Notes: generated by a model from the letters alone, not told the origin. A stretch of DNA of 64,000 nucleotides from Algibacter sp. L3A6 (GCF_009796825.1 NZ_CP047030.1:1897501-1961500); one strand, 5' to 3'; shown: positions 47,401 through 56,239, counted from the stretch's first letter. Program-made: numbers and translations.

Positions 47401-47485
47401 TTTTTTGTTGAGCGTTTACTGTAAATGCAAAACAAAAGGCTAATAATAAAAGGTAGACCTTTTTAAATCGTTTGTGTTTTTTCAT
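44444..47485 (-). CDS. SusC/RagA-family TonB-dependent outer-membrane transporter (pair 1)
   Basis: SusC imports oligosaccharides across the outer membrane with TonB energy. The 1013-residue protein has a signal peptide (ending AFTVNAQQK), a carboxypeptidase-regulatory-like domain (ITGTVTSATDNQPLPGVNV, KGTNTGASTDFDGNFSI), the SusC TonB-box region EEVVVVGYGARKK, and a plug domain with IKIRGNTSINASSSPLIVVDG and ATAIYGSRGSNGVVLVTTKKG. A large beta-barrel ends SVTVSLNLKF. Expression starts from the operator-controlled promoter at 47680-47733. The exact ligand is unknown; the shared operator suggests alginate or a co-occurring glycan. Confidence 0.94.
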   Translation of the reverse strand: MKKHKRFKKVYLLLLAFCFAFTVNAQQKTITGTVTSATDNQPLPGVNVIVKGTNTGASTDFDGNFSITVEGNNTTLSFSYVGFVLKTVVVGNQSKINVALAEDVSALEEVVVVGYGARKKSDLTGAVSSVKAEELNAFPVLNAEQALQGRAAGVVVQSNNGGEPGAPINIKIRGNTSINASSSPLIVVDGFVGASMPQPNDIQSMEVLKDASATAIYGSRGSNGVVLVTTKKGKSGKLTIEVNTNYAMQSTGDKLDLLNADEFAAYQQLRNPSYVQGTENTDWQDLLYKTGNTQNHQFSFSGGSDNINFYASANYFQQEGVIVNSDYEKMTFLSNIDAQVTDKLKLGFNLFGSRATKNGVSTQSTGETANGGGDDVISLLVRFSPDLGIYDDNGEYTVNSVGDNVDNPYAVATERINETKSDRYRANLYANYDITENFAFKTTFGYSTFNENVGTYIPKTLLITDGGNNGTAEINNRQSTTLLSENYLTYKTEIGKGSLTLLGGYSYQKNTTTRFSAGVQNLIDDDFSFYNLSGGDTPLIPDSSIVESEIQSQFGRINYDWDDKYLITATVRRDGASNFASNEKYAIFPSGAIGWKVSNEDFLMDHETISNLKLRASYGLTGNQAIDSYQSLAKFDNINGLYGGSVVNAVVPDQAANNDLKWETSYQTNIGIDLGLFNSKISLSLDYYNIDTKDLLMEDGSQAQYLGFLTAASLRNVGEVNNQGFEISLNTRNITNDNFTWTTDFNWSTNKNEFKKLLNGQDVFLNAAPSYLSLGGSTHVLREGEAIGVFYGYEYRGVYDGTNIPAGTAVFNGAVAGDALYTDMADVSGARDGLINTDDQKLIGDPNPDWTLGINNNFSYKDFDLNIFFQGVQGGDIYNLTKLQANVGDSNTTRDVLNAWSPTNTDSNIPTVSGVRRSTSRFVEDGSYLRLKNLALGYNFPLEVTEKLGLDNLRLSVSGQNLLTFTNYSGLDPEVSYSGSGGSNDSKANTTQGFDFGNYPTVKSVTVSLNLKF

Positions 47486-47679
47486 TAGTTTAATAAATTA
47501 GATTAGTTTGGAATAATTTTCAAGATATCGACTGTTTCTAGTGGTGATTCAGGCTGTATCTTAGATTGCTTTTTCGTTTTCTTGTTTTTGTTTTCTTTTT
47601 TAGTTTTTCATTTTTGTCTTTCGTATTAGTTTGAAGTTTTTTTTTGGTCAAAAAACCTGAGTTTAAAACTGCCAAACCA

Positions 47680-47733
47680 CTTTGGTTTACCACTTTGGTT
47701 TACCAAATATAGTTAAATATTTCTTAAAAACAA
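47680..47733 (-). promoter_or_regulatory. Promoter with overlapping tandem operator before susC pair 1
   Basis: On the minus strand TTG (complement of 47731-47733) is followed after exactly 19 nt by TATATTTG (complement of 47704-47711). Two identical 13-mers, TGGTAAACCAAAG on the minus strand (complements of 47693-47705 and 47680-47692), and a partial third follow. The first overlaps the -7 box. The arrangement is the same as at 37493, 48356 and 51246. Confidence 0.78.
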
Positions 47734-48355
47734 GAGTGGTTAGTTTTGTTTTAGAGCGCTAGTGTTACGAAATTGTTAAGAAAGCTAGGTTACTCGTGGG
47801 ATTTGACGGTTTTGTGTACATGATAAAATATGTGTTAATTTTTTATGAAATTAAAATAATTAGCATGTGTTTTTTGGTTTTTTGATTAAATTAGGGGCTT
47901 TGTGGTTCTTGTGTTTTGTTTCTTTAATTTGTTCATTTTAGGCTTTAGTTAATGTCTTTTTTTGGGTAGTTGGTGTTTTTTAATAAAACGTTAGGTGCTG
48001 CGTTTTAGATAGGTCTTGAGTCTAGATGATTAGTAGTTCTCTGAAACTTTTGTGATTACTGAAAACTCATCTGAACTAAAGTAAGAAAATATTTATAAAA
48101 TAACGTTATCATCTCAGGGTTTTTATACAAATGTGGTTTACAGGTTTGATGTTATAGTTTTGTTTTCTAAAATGAATTTTAGGCATCCGTTCTGAGTTTT
48201 GATCGGTTTTAGTGCGTTTTTGTTGCTGTAATAAATGTTTGGAATTATTGATTTTTTTTGATATAACTTATTGTATATTAGTTTGGTGTGCGTGTTTTTT
48301 TTTAGGTAAATGTGTTTTTTAAGATTGCTGAAGTCTATAATTTATACAGCATTCT
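47734..48355. other. Long divergent intergenic region
   Basis: This T-rich stretch separates the two regulated promoters. I see no convincing open frame. It contains isolated -7-like octamers (TAGTTTTG at 47741 and 48155) and a degenerate operator-like stretch at about 48131-48152 (TGTGGTTTAC followed by TTTGATG). Nothing else was recognised. Confidence 0.4.
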
Positions 48356-48408
48356 TTTGTGTAAGTGATAATTATGTCTATATTTGGTAAACCAATTTGG
48401 TAAACCAA
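48356..48408 (+). promoter_or_regulatory. Promoter with overlapping tandem operator before PL17
   Basis: TTTG (48356-48359), 19 nt, then TATATTTG (48379-48386) is a perfect consensus promoter. Two identical 13-mers TTTGGTAAACCAA occupy 48383-48395 and 48396-48408; the first shares TTTG with the -7 box. The start codon is 11 bp further on. Confidence 0.8.
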
Positions 48409-48418
48409 TTCTAATAAA

Positions 48419-50692
48419 ATGAAAAAATCAGGAGTCAATTTACTCAGTTTAATACTCGTTTTAGTTTCGATGTTCTCTTGTAAGGAGCAGGTGTCGAATG
48501 AGAAAAGTGAAATGATTTCTACTGAGACAGAAGGAGGTCACCCTAGTTTAATTCTTACAAAAAAAGGAGTTGCGGATATTAGAGCGCAGTTAGGTAGTAT
48601 TCCAATTTTTGATAATACCTTAAAAGAAGTTCAAGAAGAGATTGATGCCGAAATTGAATTAGGTATTGATACACCAACACCTAAAGATTATTCTGGAGGT
48701 TACACGCATGTGCGTCATAAGCGTAACATGATTGTTTTACAAAAAGCGGGAGTTCTTTATCAAATTTTAGATGACGAAAAATATGCGAAGTATGTAAAAG
48801 ATATGCTTATGCAGTACGAGGGTATGTATAAAGGATTGCCTAAGCATCCTAAAACAAGATCTTACGCGAGAGGCAAGTTGTTTTGGCAATGTTTAAACGA
48901 TTCTAACTGGTTGGTGTATGTGAGTCAGGCTTATGATTGTGTTTATAATTACTTAACTGAAGAGGAAAGAAACAAGCTAGAAACTAACTTGTTTAAACCA
49001 TTTGCTGATTATATTTCTATAGAAAACCCACAATTTTATAATAGAGTGCATAACCATAGTACATGGGGGAATGCGGCGGTTGGAATGATAGGTTTGGTTA
49101 TGAACGATGAAGAGTTGATTAATCGCGCGCTATACGGAATTAAAGATTTAGAAATGGACAAAACTGCTAAAGATGATGACGGTGGGTATATTAATAAGGA
49201 TGGGAAAGCTGGATTTTTGGCTAATATAGAAGAGCCTTTTTCACCTGATGGCTATTATAATGAAGGACCATATTATCAAAGATATGCCATGTATCCGTTT
49301 TTGATTTTTGCTGAAGGCTTGCATAATGTAAGGCCTGATGTAAAGATTTTTGAATATAAAGAAGGCGTACTTTTAAAATCGATAAATGCGCTTTTAAATT
49401 TATCTGATGCGGATGGTGACTTTTTTCCACTTAACGATGGTCAAAAAGGGATGTCTTATTACAATAGTGCTTTAGTCACAGCTGTAGATATTTCGTATCA
49501 TTTTGGAGGACAAGATTCTGGGCTTTTAAGTATTGCAAAGCAGCAAAATAAAGTGCTGTTGGATGATTCTGGATTAGCTGTAGCACTCGGAATAAAAAAC
49601 GAAGAAGAAACACCATTTAGCAAAAAGTCTATTAATTTATCAGATGGGCCTAATGGCACTCAAGGAGGTGTAGGTATTTTGCGTAACGAAGGTATGGAAC
49701 TTGTTTTTAAGTACGCGGCACAAGGTTCAAGTCATGGGCATTACGATAAATTATCATATTCATTATACGAGAATGGCGATGAGGTTATCCAAGATTATGG
49801 CTTAGCTCGTTTTGTGAATATTGAACAAAAAGGTGGCGGAAATTATTTAAAAGAAAATAAAACTTGGGCGAAACAAACCATAGCTCATAATACTGTAACG
49901 CAAAATGAAATATCTCATTTTAATGGCGATTTCGAAACAGGGAATAAATATCATCCAGACCTCAATTATTTTTCTTCAGAGCATGACAATGTACAAGTAG
50001 TAAGTGCGAAAGATGTTCATGCCTACGCTGGAACAGAAATGCTTCGTACTATGGCTATTATAAAGGACGAAGATTTTGAAAAACCTTATGTTTTGGATAT
50101 TATGAAGGTGACATCAAATAAGGCTAATCAATATGATTTTCCATATTACTTTTTGGGTCAGGTTTTACAAACTAACTTCGAATATAAAATACCAGCTACA
50201 TTAAAAACTTTAGGTAATAAAAACGGATATCAGCATTTGTTTGTTGAAGGTTCCGCTAAAGCGCAAAGTGATAATAGTAAATTGTCTTGGTTAAATAAGG
50301 GAGCGTTTTACACGTTAACAACGGTGACTACTACCGCCGACGATTTGTTGTTTACGCGAATAGGAGCAAATGATCCGTATTTTAATTTAAGACGAGAGGC
50401 CGCTTTACTTTTAAGGCGTAAAAATGTAAAGAACACAACGTTCGTGTCTGCGATTGAGGCGCATGGAAGTTATAGTCCAGTAACAGAATCTGCAGTAAAC
50501 TCTAAAAGTAATATAGCAGATTTAAAAGTGCTTTTGGATACGGAAGATTATACAGCAATTGTTATTACTAACGTAAAAGGTAATTCTAAATTATTTATTA
50601 CTGCCAATATCAATTCAGGAAAGGATGCAACACATAAATTGAAAATTAATAATGAGAATTATGAGTGGTCTGGTTCTTATTATTTCAAATAA
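48419..50692 (+). CDS. Oligoalginate lyase, polysaccharide lyase family 17, lipoprotein
   Basis: PL17 exo-lyases degrade alginate oligosaccharides to unsaturated monouronates. The 757-residue protein has a lipoprotein signal (LVSMFSCKEQ, Cys21). An (alpha/alpha)-toroid domain holds NRVHNHSTWGN (Asn212 and His213, fitting the Asn/His pair of Alg17c) and SPDGYYNEGPYYQRY, which should hold the catalytic Tyr. A C-terminal heparinase II/III-like beta-sandwich has SSHGHYDKLSYSLY. The protein is likely anchored in the outer membrane facing the periplasm, acting after SusCD import. KdgF follows after 24 bp, which couples product release to ring opening. Confidence 0.93.
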   Translation: MKKSGVNLLSLILVLVSMFSCKEQVSNEKSEMISTETEGGHPSLILTKKGVADIRAQLGSIPIFDNTLKEVQEEIDAEIELGIDTPTPKDYSGGYTHVRHKRNMIVLQKAGVLYQILDDEKYAKYVKDMLMQYEGMYKGLPKHPKTRSYARGKLFWQCLNDSNWLVYVSQAYDCVYNYLTEEERNKLETNLFKPFADYISIENPQFYNRVHNHSTWGNAAVGMIGLVMNDEELINRALYGIKDLEMDKTAKDDDGGYINKDGKAGFLANIEEPFSPDGYYNEGPYYQRYAMYPFLIFAEGLHNVRPDVKIFEYKEGVLLKSINALLNLSDADGDFFPLNDGQKGMSYYNSALVTAVDISYHFGGQDSGLLSIAKQQNKVLLDDSGLAVALGIKNEEETPFSKKSINLSDGPNGTQGGVGILRNEGMELVFKYAAQGSSHGHYDKLSYSLYENGDEVIQDYGLARFVNIEQKGGGNYLKENKTWAKQTIAHNTVTQNEISHFNGDFETGNKYHPDLNYFSSEHDNVQVVSAKDVHAYAGTEMLRTMAIIKDEDFEKPYVLDIMKVTSNKANQYDFPYYFLGQVLQTNFEYKIPATLKTLGNKNGYQHLFVEGSAKAQSDNSKLSWLNKGAFYTLTTVTTTADDLLFTRIGANDPYFNLRREAALLLRRKNVKNTTFVSAIEAHGSYSPVTESAVNSKSNIADLKVLLDTEDYTAIVITNVKGNSKLFITANINSGKDATHKLKINNENYEWSGSYYFK

Positions 50693-50716
50693 ATAAATCA
50701 ACTTAAATAAAAAATT

Positions 50717-51091
50717 ATGAAAAGATTAAGTGAAAAGTACGTCATCACAAAAGACATGGAATGGGAAGAACTTGGTGGAGGAGTATCAAGAAAATTCTTA
50801 GGTTACGATAATCAAATTATGATGGTAAGAGTGAAATTTGAGAAAGGAGCATTAGGTTCTCCTCATCAACACTTTCACACGCAAGCTACTTTTTGTGCTT
50901 CGGGTAAATTTGAATTTGAAATTGATGGAGTAAAGCAAATTGTAGAAGCAGGAGATGGTGTATATATTGAGCCTAATTTAATACATAGTGCTGTTTGTCT
51001 GGAAGCAGGTGAATTAATTGATACATTTAGTCCTGTGAGAGAAGATTTCTTAAGTGGTGGTGAGGTGTCTTATTTTGGAGATAAAGCATAA
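50717..51091 (+). CDS. kdgF: Cupin KdgF, unsaturated uronate ring-opening enzyme
   Basis: KdgF speeds the conversion of 4,5-unsaturated uronates to the linear ketone DEH (4-deoxy-L-erythro-5-hexoseulose uronate). The 124-residue single-domain cupin has the metal-binding motif GSPHQHFHTQATF and the later His in EPNLIHSAV, with the EAGDGVYIEPN strand. It has no signal peptide, so it acts in the cytoplasm. It is co-transcribed with PL17 and followed by a strong terminator. The match with KdgF in length and motif is good. Confidence 0.92.
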   Translation: MKRLSEKYVITKDMEWEELGGGVSRKFLGYDNQIMMVRVKFEKGALGSPHQHFHTQATFCASGKFEFEIDGVKQIVEAGDGVYIEPNLIHSAVCLEAGELIDTFSPVREDFLSGGEVSYFGDKA

Positions 51092-51113
51092 TTAGGTAAT
51101 TTAAAATTATTAG

Positions 51114-51162
51114 GATAAGTTTAAAAAGCTGTAAAATACACGTCTTTTAAACTTATCTTTTT
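51114..51162 (+). terminator. Terminator after PL17-kdgF
   Basis: A perfect 13-bp inverted repeat GATAAGTTTAAAA (51114-51126) with its complement (51145-51157) is followed by TTTTT. Confidence 0.85.
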
Positions 51163-51245
51163 AGGTTTTATATAATTACTTTGATATATTTTAACTTTTT
51201 TTTAGTTAAAATATATCAAAAGGCTAGAATTAACAAAATTTTGTA

Positions 51246-51281
51246 TATATTTGGTAAACCAATCTGGTCAACCAGTTGGTT
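51246..51281 (+). promoter_or_regulatory. -7 element with overlapping tandem operator before susC pair 2
   Basis: TATATTTG (51246-51253) runs into 13-mers TTTGGTAAACCAA (51250-51262) and TCTGGTCAACCAG (51263-51275) and a partial third (TTGGTT). No TTG occurs 19 nt upstream, so the -33 is weaker than at the other three sites. The next start codon is 324 bp away, leaving an unusually long leader. Confidence 0.72.
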
Positions 51282-51345
51282 GAGCTTAGTAAATTAAATC
51301 TTATACTAAATATTAAAATGATAGCTTTCTAATAATATAGCAAAC

Positions 51346-51377
51346 AAAAAAAGGAAGGGGCCACGCCCATCCTTTTT
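51346..51377 (+). terminator. Intrinsic terminator inside the susC pair 2 leader (candidate attenuator)
   Basis: Seven A, GGA, a mismatch, GGG, a 6-nt loop, CCC and TCC pair into a GC-containing stem ending in seven T. It lies about 90 bp after the operator promoter and 229 bp before the susC start. A purine-rich stretch (AGGAGGGAGG at 51399-51408) follows. No gene end lies just upstream, so it may attenuate the leader or end a small RNA. Confidence 0.6.
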
Positions 51378-51605
51378 TTAATTGATTTACTTCTTGTAGG
51401 AGGGAGGTAAATTAAAACAAGTTTTTACAGTTATAAAAACATGTGTTCTACAAAATTACTTATTTAAAGCTAGTTCATATTGTTTTTATGATCGTCTTAA
51501 GAGTTAAAGAAGTCTTAAGATAATCAGGTTTTTTGAATGTTGAAATGTTCAATTAATTTTTGGAATATAGATTCCGAACCAAATAAAAATTAAACTAAAT
51601 TGATT

Positions 51606-54600
51606 ATGAATTTAAAGTCTAAACTAATTTTAGTAGTAATGTTGGTATTCAATATTACTTTATTTGCCCAAGGCAGCAGACAACTAAAAGGTGTCATCGT
51701 CTCAGCAGCAGATGATATTCCGATTCCAGGAGTAAATGTTATTGTAAAGAATACATCAAAAGGGGCTTCGACCGATTTTGATGGTGCTTTTCAAATAGAA
51801 GTTAAAGAAAATGATGTTCTTCAAATATCATACGTAGGTTTTGTTTCTCAAACAATTATTATTACAAATCAAACATCTCTAAATATATCGTTAGAAGAAG
51901 ATTTAGCGAAATTAGATGAGGTTGTAGTTATTGGGTATGGAACTCAAAAAAAATCGCATGTAACTGGTGCTGTATCTAAAGTAGTAAACGAAAGTCTTGA
52001 TCAAATTGCTGTATCAAGGGTTGATGATGCTTTAATCGGACAGGTTTCAGGTGTAAATATTCAAGCTACCGATGGTGAAGCTGGTGCAGCTCCAACAATC
52101 ACAATTAGGGGTGTTGGTTCTATGGCTGGTGATTCTACACCATTAATAGTTGTCGATGGTATTATTGTGAGCTCTAGTTTTTTAGGTTCATTAAATATGA
52201 ATGATGTAGAGTCTTTTGAAATATTAAAAGATGCGGCTTCTTCTTCTATTTATGGTTCTAAAGGATCTAATGGTATTATTATGATTACTATGAAATCTGG
52301 TGTTGCTGGAAAAACAAGAGTTAATTATAGCACGTTTACAGGTATGAAAACGGCTAGAAAAAGTGATGCTTACGGCTTTACAACCCAAGGTTGGGCGGAT
52401 ATGCAATTACAAGAAAATGGCGTGTTATCTCAATATACTCAAGCACAATTGCAAATAGGAACAGATCGTTCTTGGCAAGATGTGTTTTTTGAATCTGGTG
52501 TTATTAAAAACCACTCTTTATCGTTAAGAGGAGGAAATGAGAATACTAAATTCACTGTGAGTATGAACTACTCTGAGGATGAAGGTGTAATGCTAGTTGA
52601 TAATTACAAGAAAATTGGTACTAGAATAAAAGTTGATAGTAAATTAAATGATAAGTTTAGTGTTGGAGCTACTATAAGCCCATCTTTTACAAATAGAAGA
52701 AGGTTTTCAGAAAACATTCATAACGTAGCTAGACATCAACCTTGGTTACCAATTTATCATACAGCTCAATCATTACAATATGTAGATCCAAATGGAGCGT
52801 ATCCAGATTTACAAGTTGGAGATTATGCTAGACAAGACCATTTTACAATATTTGATTTAGATGGTGATGGAGAAATTAATGATATTCTTACTAATATCGG
52901 GAATAGTAACAATGCTAACCCATATGCAAGAATTACCGAGCGTAACAGAACCGATAAAAAGTTTCAAATGTATGGTAGCTTATATGGGCAATATAAGGTA
53001 ACGGATGATTTAAACTTCAAATCATCACTGTCAGCTTCATATAATGATACTAAACGTATAGATTACATGGGGACTCAGGCAAGAGAAAATGTTACAGATG
53101 CTTACATGGAGGAGATTTCTCAAAAAGAAAACTATATTATTTTTGATAACTTTTTCAATTATGATAAATCATTTGGTAAACATGATTTAGGTTTTGTTGC
53201 AGGTGTATCGATTGAAAGTAGAAACTTTTTCTATTCAGGGTTTAAAGGCACTGGTTTCACTAATGATGAAGTGCAACAAATTACAAATGCAACAGCTATT
53301 TCAGAATTTGATGGTTTTGAATGGCAAAAACGTGGTATTTCTTATGTGTCAAGATTAACTTATGCTTACGATAATAAATATTTAGCATCACTTAGTATGA
53401 GACGTGATGGTAGTTCTATTTTTGGTTCTGATTTTCAATACGGTAATTTCCCTGCTGCATCTGTAGGTTGGAATATTGCTAAAGAAGATTTCTTATTAGA
53501 GAGTAATGTGGTAAGTAACCTTAAGTTTAGATTAAGTTATGGTGTTACTGGAAACGATAGGTTAAACACAGGAGCTGTAGATCAAGATTCAAACGGAAGT
53601 TCTACAACATTAAATACAGATAATATTCTAGTTGATTATTATCCACATTTAGCTTTATTAGGAGCATCAGGAAATAGTTATTCTGTGGACGGTACAATTA
53701 CTGCAGGTTTTTCTCCTGTAAATATTGCAAATCCAGAATTAAAATGGGAACGTTTAGTTGAGGTTAATCCAGGTATTGATTTTGGGTTTTTAAATAATAG
53801 AATAACGGGTTCTGTAGATTGGTACCAAAGAACAAGTGATCAATTACTACTTAACAACCCAATTTCTGTAACAACAGGTTTTGAAGGAGCATTAGTTAAC
53901 TTAGGAGAAGTTAAGAATGAAGGATGGGAACTAGAGTTAAGAACAAAAAATATTACTTCAGAGAAGTTCCGTTGGAGTTCTACACTTATAGCAACTACAA
54001 ATAAAAATGAATTAGTAGATTTTGCAGATTCAGATGGTCAAATTACAAGTTTAGATCCAAGCAGACCTGCTGAATGGATTAATTTAGAAGGCCAACCAAT
54101 ATCTCAATATTACGGATATGTTGTAGATAAAGAAATTCCTGTTGAATATAGAGATAGACCATATAGACACGTAGGTGCAGAATCTGGTTTAGTATATGTT
54201 AAAGATTTAAATGGTGACGGTGTTTTAGATGAAGAAGACAAAACAGAGTTAGGAAACCCTTACCCAGAGTTAATTTGGAGTTTTACAAATGAATTTAATA
54301 TTGGAGATTTCGATTTCTCTTTTATGTTCCAAGGATCTCATGGAGCGGAAGTAAGAAACATTGCTGATCATTACTTATTTAGTAATAATAACAATAGAAC
54401 AATATTAGCTGATACTCCAGATCAAGAGTTCTTGGTAGATAAATATTTTACAAATAGTATTGTTCAAGATGCATCTTACATTGCATTAAGAAATGTGAAT
54501 ATTGGATATAACTTCCCAAGCGCGGCTTTAGAAAGACTTAAAATTTCAGGATTAAGGGTTTATGCAACTGGTCAAAATCTAATTTATAAAACCGCTGATA

Positions 54601-54719
54601 ATTATACAGGATGGAACCCTGAGGCTGTAGACAAAACAAGTCCTACACAGTATGGTTACCAAAGAGGTGGATCGCCAATTTACAGAACTATATCTCTTGG
54701 TTTAAATTTAGATTTTTAA
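51606..54719 (+). CDS. SusC/RagA-family TonB-dependent alginate oligosaccharide transporter (pair 2)
   Basis: This 1037-residue SusC has a signal peptide (ending NITLFAQGS), a carboxypeptidase-regulatory-like domain (LKGVIVSAADDIPIPGVNV, KGASTDFDGAFQI), the EVVVIGYGTQKK segment, and a plug domain with ITIRGVGSMAGDSTPLIVVDG and SSIYGSKGSNGIIMITMKSG. A barrel ends RTISLGLNLDF. The ATG at 51606 is the start; two codons earlier a TTG opens the frame. With susD, the PKD lipoprotein and PL7 behind it in one operon, it is the core alginate importer. A TonB protein at 33332 or elsewhere must energise it. Confidence 0.94.
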   Translation: MNLKSKLILVVMLVFNITLFAQGSRQLKGVIVSAADDIPIPGVNVIVKNTSKGASTDFDGAFQIEVKENDVLQISYVGFVSQTIIITNQTSLNISLEEDLAKLDEVVVIGYGTQKKSHVTGAVSKVVNESLDQIAVSRVDDALIGQVSGVNIQATDGEAGAAPTITIRGVGSMAGDSTPLIVVDGIIVSSSFLGSLNMNDVESFEILKDAASSSIYGSKGSNGIIMITMKSGVAGKTRVNYSTFTGMKTARKSDAYGFTTQGWADMQLQENGVLSQYTQAQLQIGTDRSWQDVFFESGVIKNHSLSLRGGNENTKFTVSMNYSEDEGVMLVDNYKKIGTRIKVDSKLNDKFSVGATISPSFTNRRRFSENIHNVARHQPWLPIYHTAQSLQYVDPNGAYPDLQVGDYARQDHFTIFDLDGDGEINDILTNIGNSNNANPYARITERNRTDKKFQMYGSLYGQYKVTDDLNFKSSLSASYNDTKRIDYMGTQARENVTDAYMEEISQKENYIIFDNFFNYDKSFGKHDLGFVAGVSIESRNFFYSGFKGTGFTNDEVQQITNATAISEFDGFEWQKRGISYVSRLTYAYDNKYLASLSMRRDGSSIFGSDFQYGNFPAASVGWNIAKEDFLLESNVVSNLKFRLSYGVTGNDRLNTGAVDQDSNGSSTTLNTDNILVDYYPHLALLGASGNSYSVDGTITAGFSPVNIANPELKWERLVEVNPGIDFGFLNNRITGSVDWYQRTSDQLLLNNPISVTTGFEGALVNLGEVKNEGWELELRTKNITSEKFRWSSTLIATTNKNELVDFADSDGQITSLDPSRPAEWINLEGQPISQYYGYVVDKEIPVEYRDRPYRHVGAESGLVYVKDLNGDGVLDEEDKTELGNPYPELIWSFTNEFNIGDFDFSFMFQGSHGAEVRNIADHYLFSNNNNRTILADTPDQEFLVDKYFTNSIVQDASYIALRNVNIGYNFPSAALERLKISGLRVYATGQNLIYKTADNYTGWNPEAVDKTSPTQYGYQRGGSPIYRTISLGLNLDF

Positions 54720-54749
54720 TAAAATTTTTAACGTTTAATAAATAATATT

Positions 54750-56210
54750 ATGAAATATTTTAAATATATCGCTTTAATATTGATGGTGAGTATCACTGTT
54801 TCTTGTAGTGATTTTTTAGATGCCGAATTAAACTCTGCTATAACTACCGATAGTTATTATAAAAATGTAGATGAGTTAGAGAATGGTTTAATTGGTGTTT
54901 ACGCTGGAATAAAAGGTGTTAATAGTAGCAGTAAAGATGATAGCCACGGTGTACAGTGGGAGTTTTACGTTACAGAAATGCGTTCAGATAACACAAGTAC
55001 TAAAAGTCCAGATTCAGAAGATGCATCAGATGCAGGTCAAATGGAAAGTTTTGCTGTACTTCCAACAAATAACTTTGTATTAAATTACTATACAAGTTCA
55101 TTTGAGGTTATTTATAGAGCTAATGTTATCTTAAGTAATTTAGATGTTGTTGAAGATGCTGAAGCAGCTGCAGCTATAGAGGGAGAGGCTAAGTTTTTAA
55201 GAGCTTACTCTTATTTTAATTTAGTAAGATTGTTTGGAGATTTACCATTAATTGATCGTATTGTTACGCCTTCAGAAGTTGAAGCACAATTTACTCGAGT
55301 AGATACTGACTTAATATATGATTTAATAGTTTCTGACTTAGAAGCAGCAGCAGCTGGTATTGCAGATCATGGTTATAAAACAAGAGCGTCAAAAGATGCT
55401 GCAAAAGCGTTATTAGCTAAAGTACACTTAACTATAGGAACATCAGAATCGTACACAAAAGCACAATTGCTTTGTGAAGAAATTATTAATAGTGGTAATT
55501 ACAAGTTAGAAGATTTTGCAGATGTATTTTATTCTGAATTGAATGATGAGGTTATTTTTGCTATCGGGTATAATAGTGGTATTCAGGATAATAGTCAGAT
55601 ATTCTCAGCAGAATGGATGAATGCTCAAGGAAATACAAGTGGTGTTAATTACGCTACTACAGATGCTGTTGCTGCAATCGATGCTCGCGGAGGGATTAGA
55701 ACACCAAATTCTTATAGAGAAGATCCTCTTACACTTTTTGGAGGAACAATTAGATATCAAGTAGCAAAATACTTTCCTGACGGAGAATCGGGAGGAAGTG
55801 ATGGGCAAACTTTTACAGGTTTACCACAACTTGCTGGTAATGATTGGATTGTTTTGCGTTATGCAGATGTTTTATTAATGCATACAGAGGCTATTTTAGC
55901 CGGAGGTACAGAAACAACAAATGGAAACGCTATAGATTCCTACATGGAAGTAAGAGAAAGAGCTGGATTTACAGATAGACCTTCAACATTAACTAAGCTA
56001 GAATTATTGGCTGAAAGACGTGTGGAGTTAGCTTTTGAGAATCAAAGATTATTCGACTTAATTCGTTTCAATGAAGCACAATCTATACTTTCTGCGTTTG
56101 CTACTGCTAATGGGTTTACCTTTACTTCTACGGATTTGTTATTACCGATTCCTCAGAATGAAATAAACTTAAGTCAAGGTGTTATGAATCAAAACCCAGG
56201 TTACAATTAG
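54750..56210 (+). CDS. SusD/RagB-family alginate-binding lipoprotein (pair 2)
   Basis: This 486-residue SusD-like lipoprotein has a lipobox (VSITVSCSDF, Cys20), the start LDAELNSAITTDSYYKNVDELENGLIGVYAG, the GEAKFLRAYSYFNLVRLFGDLPL helices and the C-terminal ERRVELAFENQRLFDLIRF. It binds oligosaccharides above the SusC channel at 51606. The 30-bp gap and the same strand point to one mRNA. Order susC-susD-PKD-PL7 matches alginate loci of other marine Flavobacteriia. Confidence 0.93.
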   Translation: MKYFKYIALILMVSITVSCSDFLDAELNSAITTDSYYKNVDELENGLIGVYAGIKGVNSSSKDDSHGVQWEFYVTEMRSDNTSTKSPDSEDASDAGQMESFAVLPTNNFVLNYYTSSFEVIYRANVILSNLDVVEDAEAAAAIEGEAKFLRAYSYFNLVRLFGDLPLIDRIVTPSEVEAQFTRVDTDLIYDLIVSDLEAAAAGIADHGYKTRASKDAAKALLAKVHLTIGTSESYTKAQLLCEEIINSGNYKLEDFADVFYSELNDEVIFAIGYNSGIQDNSQIFSAEWMNAQGNTSGVNYATTDAVAAIDARGGIRTPNSYREDPLTLFGGTIRYQVAKYFPDGESGGSDGQTFTGLPQLAGNDWIVLRYADVLLMHTEAILAGGTETTNGNAIDSYMEVRERAGFTDRPSTLTKLELLAERRVELAFENQRLFDLIRFNEAQSILSAFATANGFTFTSTDLLLPIPQNEINLSQGVMNQNPGYN

Positions 56211-56239
56211 GATAAATTAATTATTTAAAATTAAAAGAT

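Noticed and set aside
47680..51281. 13-bp direct repeats considered as CRISPR or mobile-element repeats
   Set aside because: There are only two or three contiguous copies with no spacers. They are placed at promoters and are internally palindromic, which fits operators.
51318..51332. Tiny frame ATG-ATA-GCT-TTC-TAA just before the leader terminator
   Set aside because: A four-codon leader peptide would suit attenuation, but there is no ribosome-binding signal or regulatory codon run, so chance is more likely.
42920..56210. Two SusC/SusD pairs considered as a phase-variable recombination system
   Set aside because: No recombinase gene, no invertible repeats and no long identical stretches were seen. 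The two pairs are clearly diverged.
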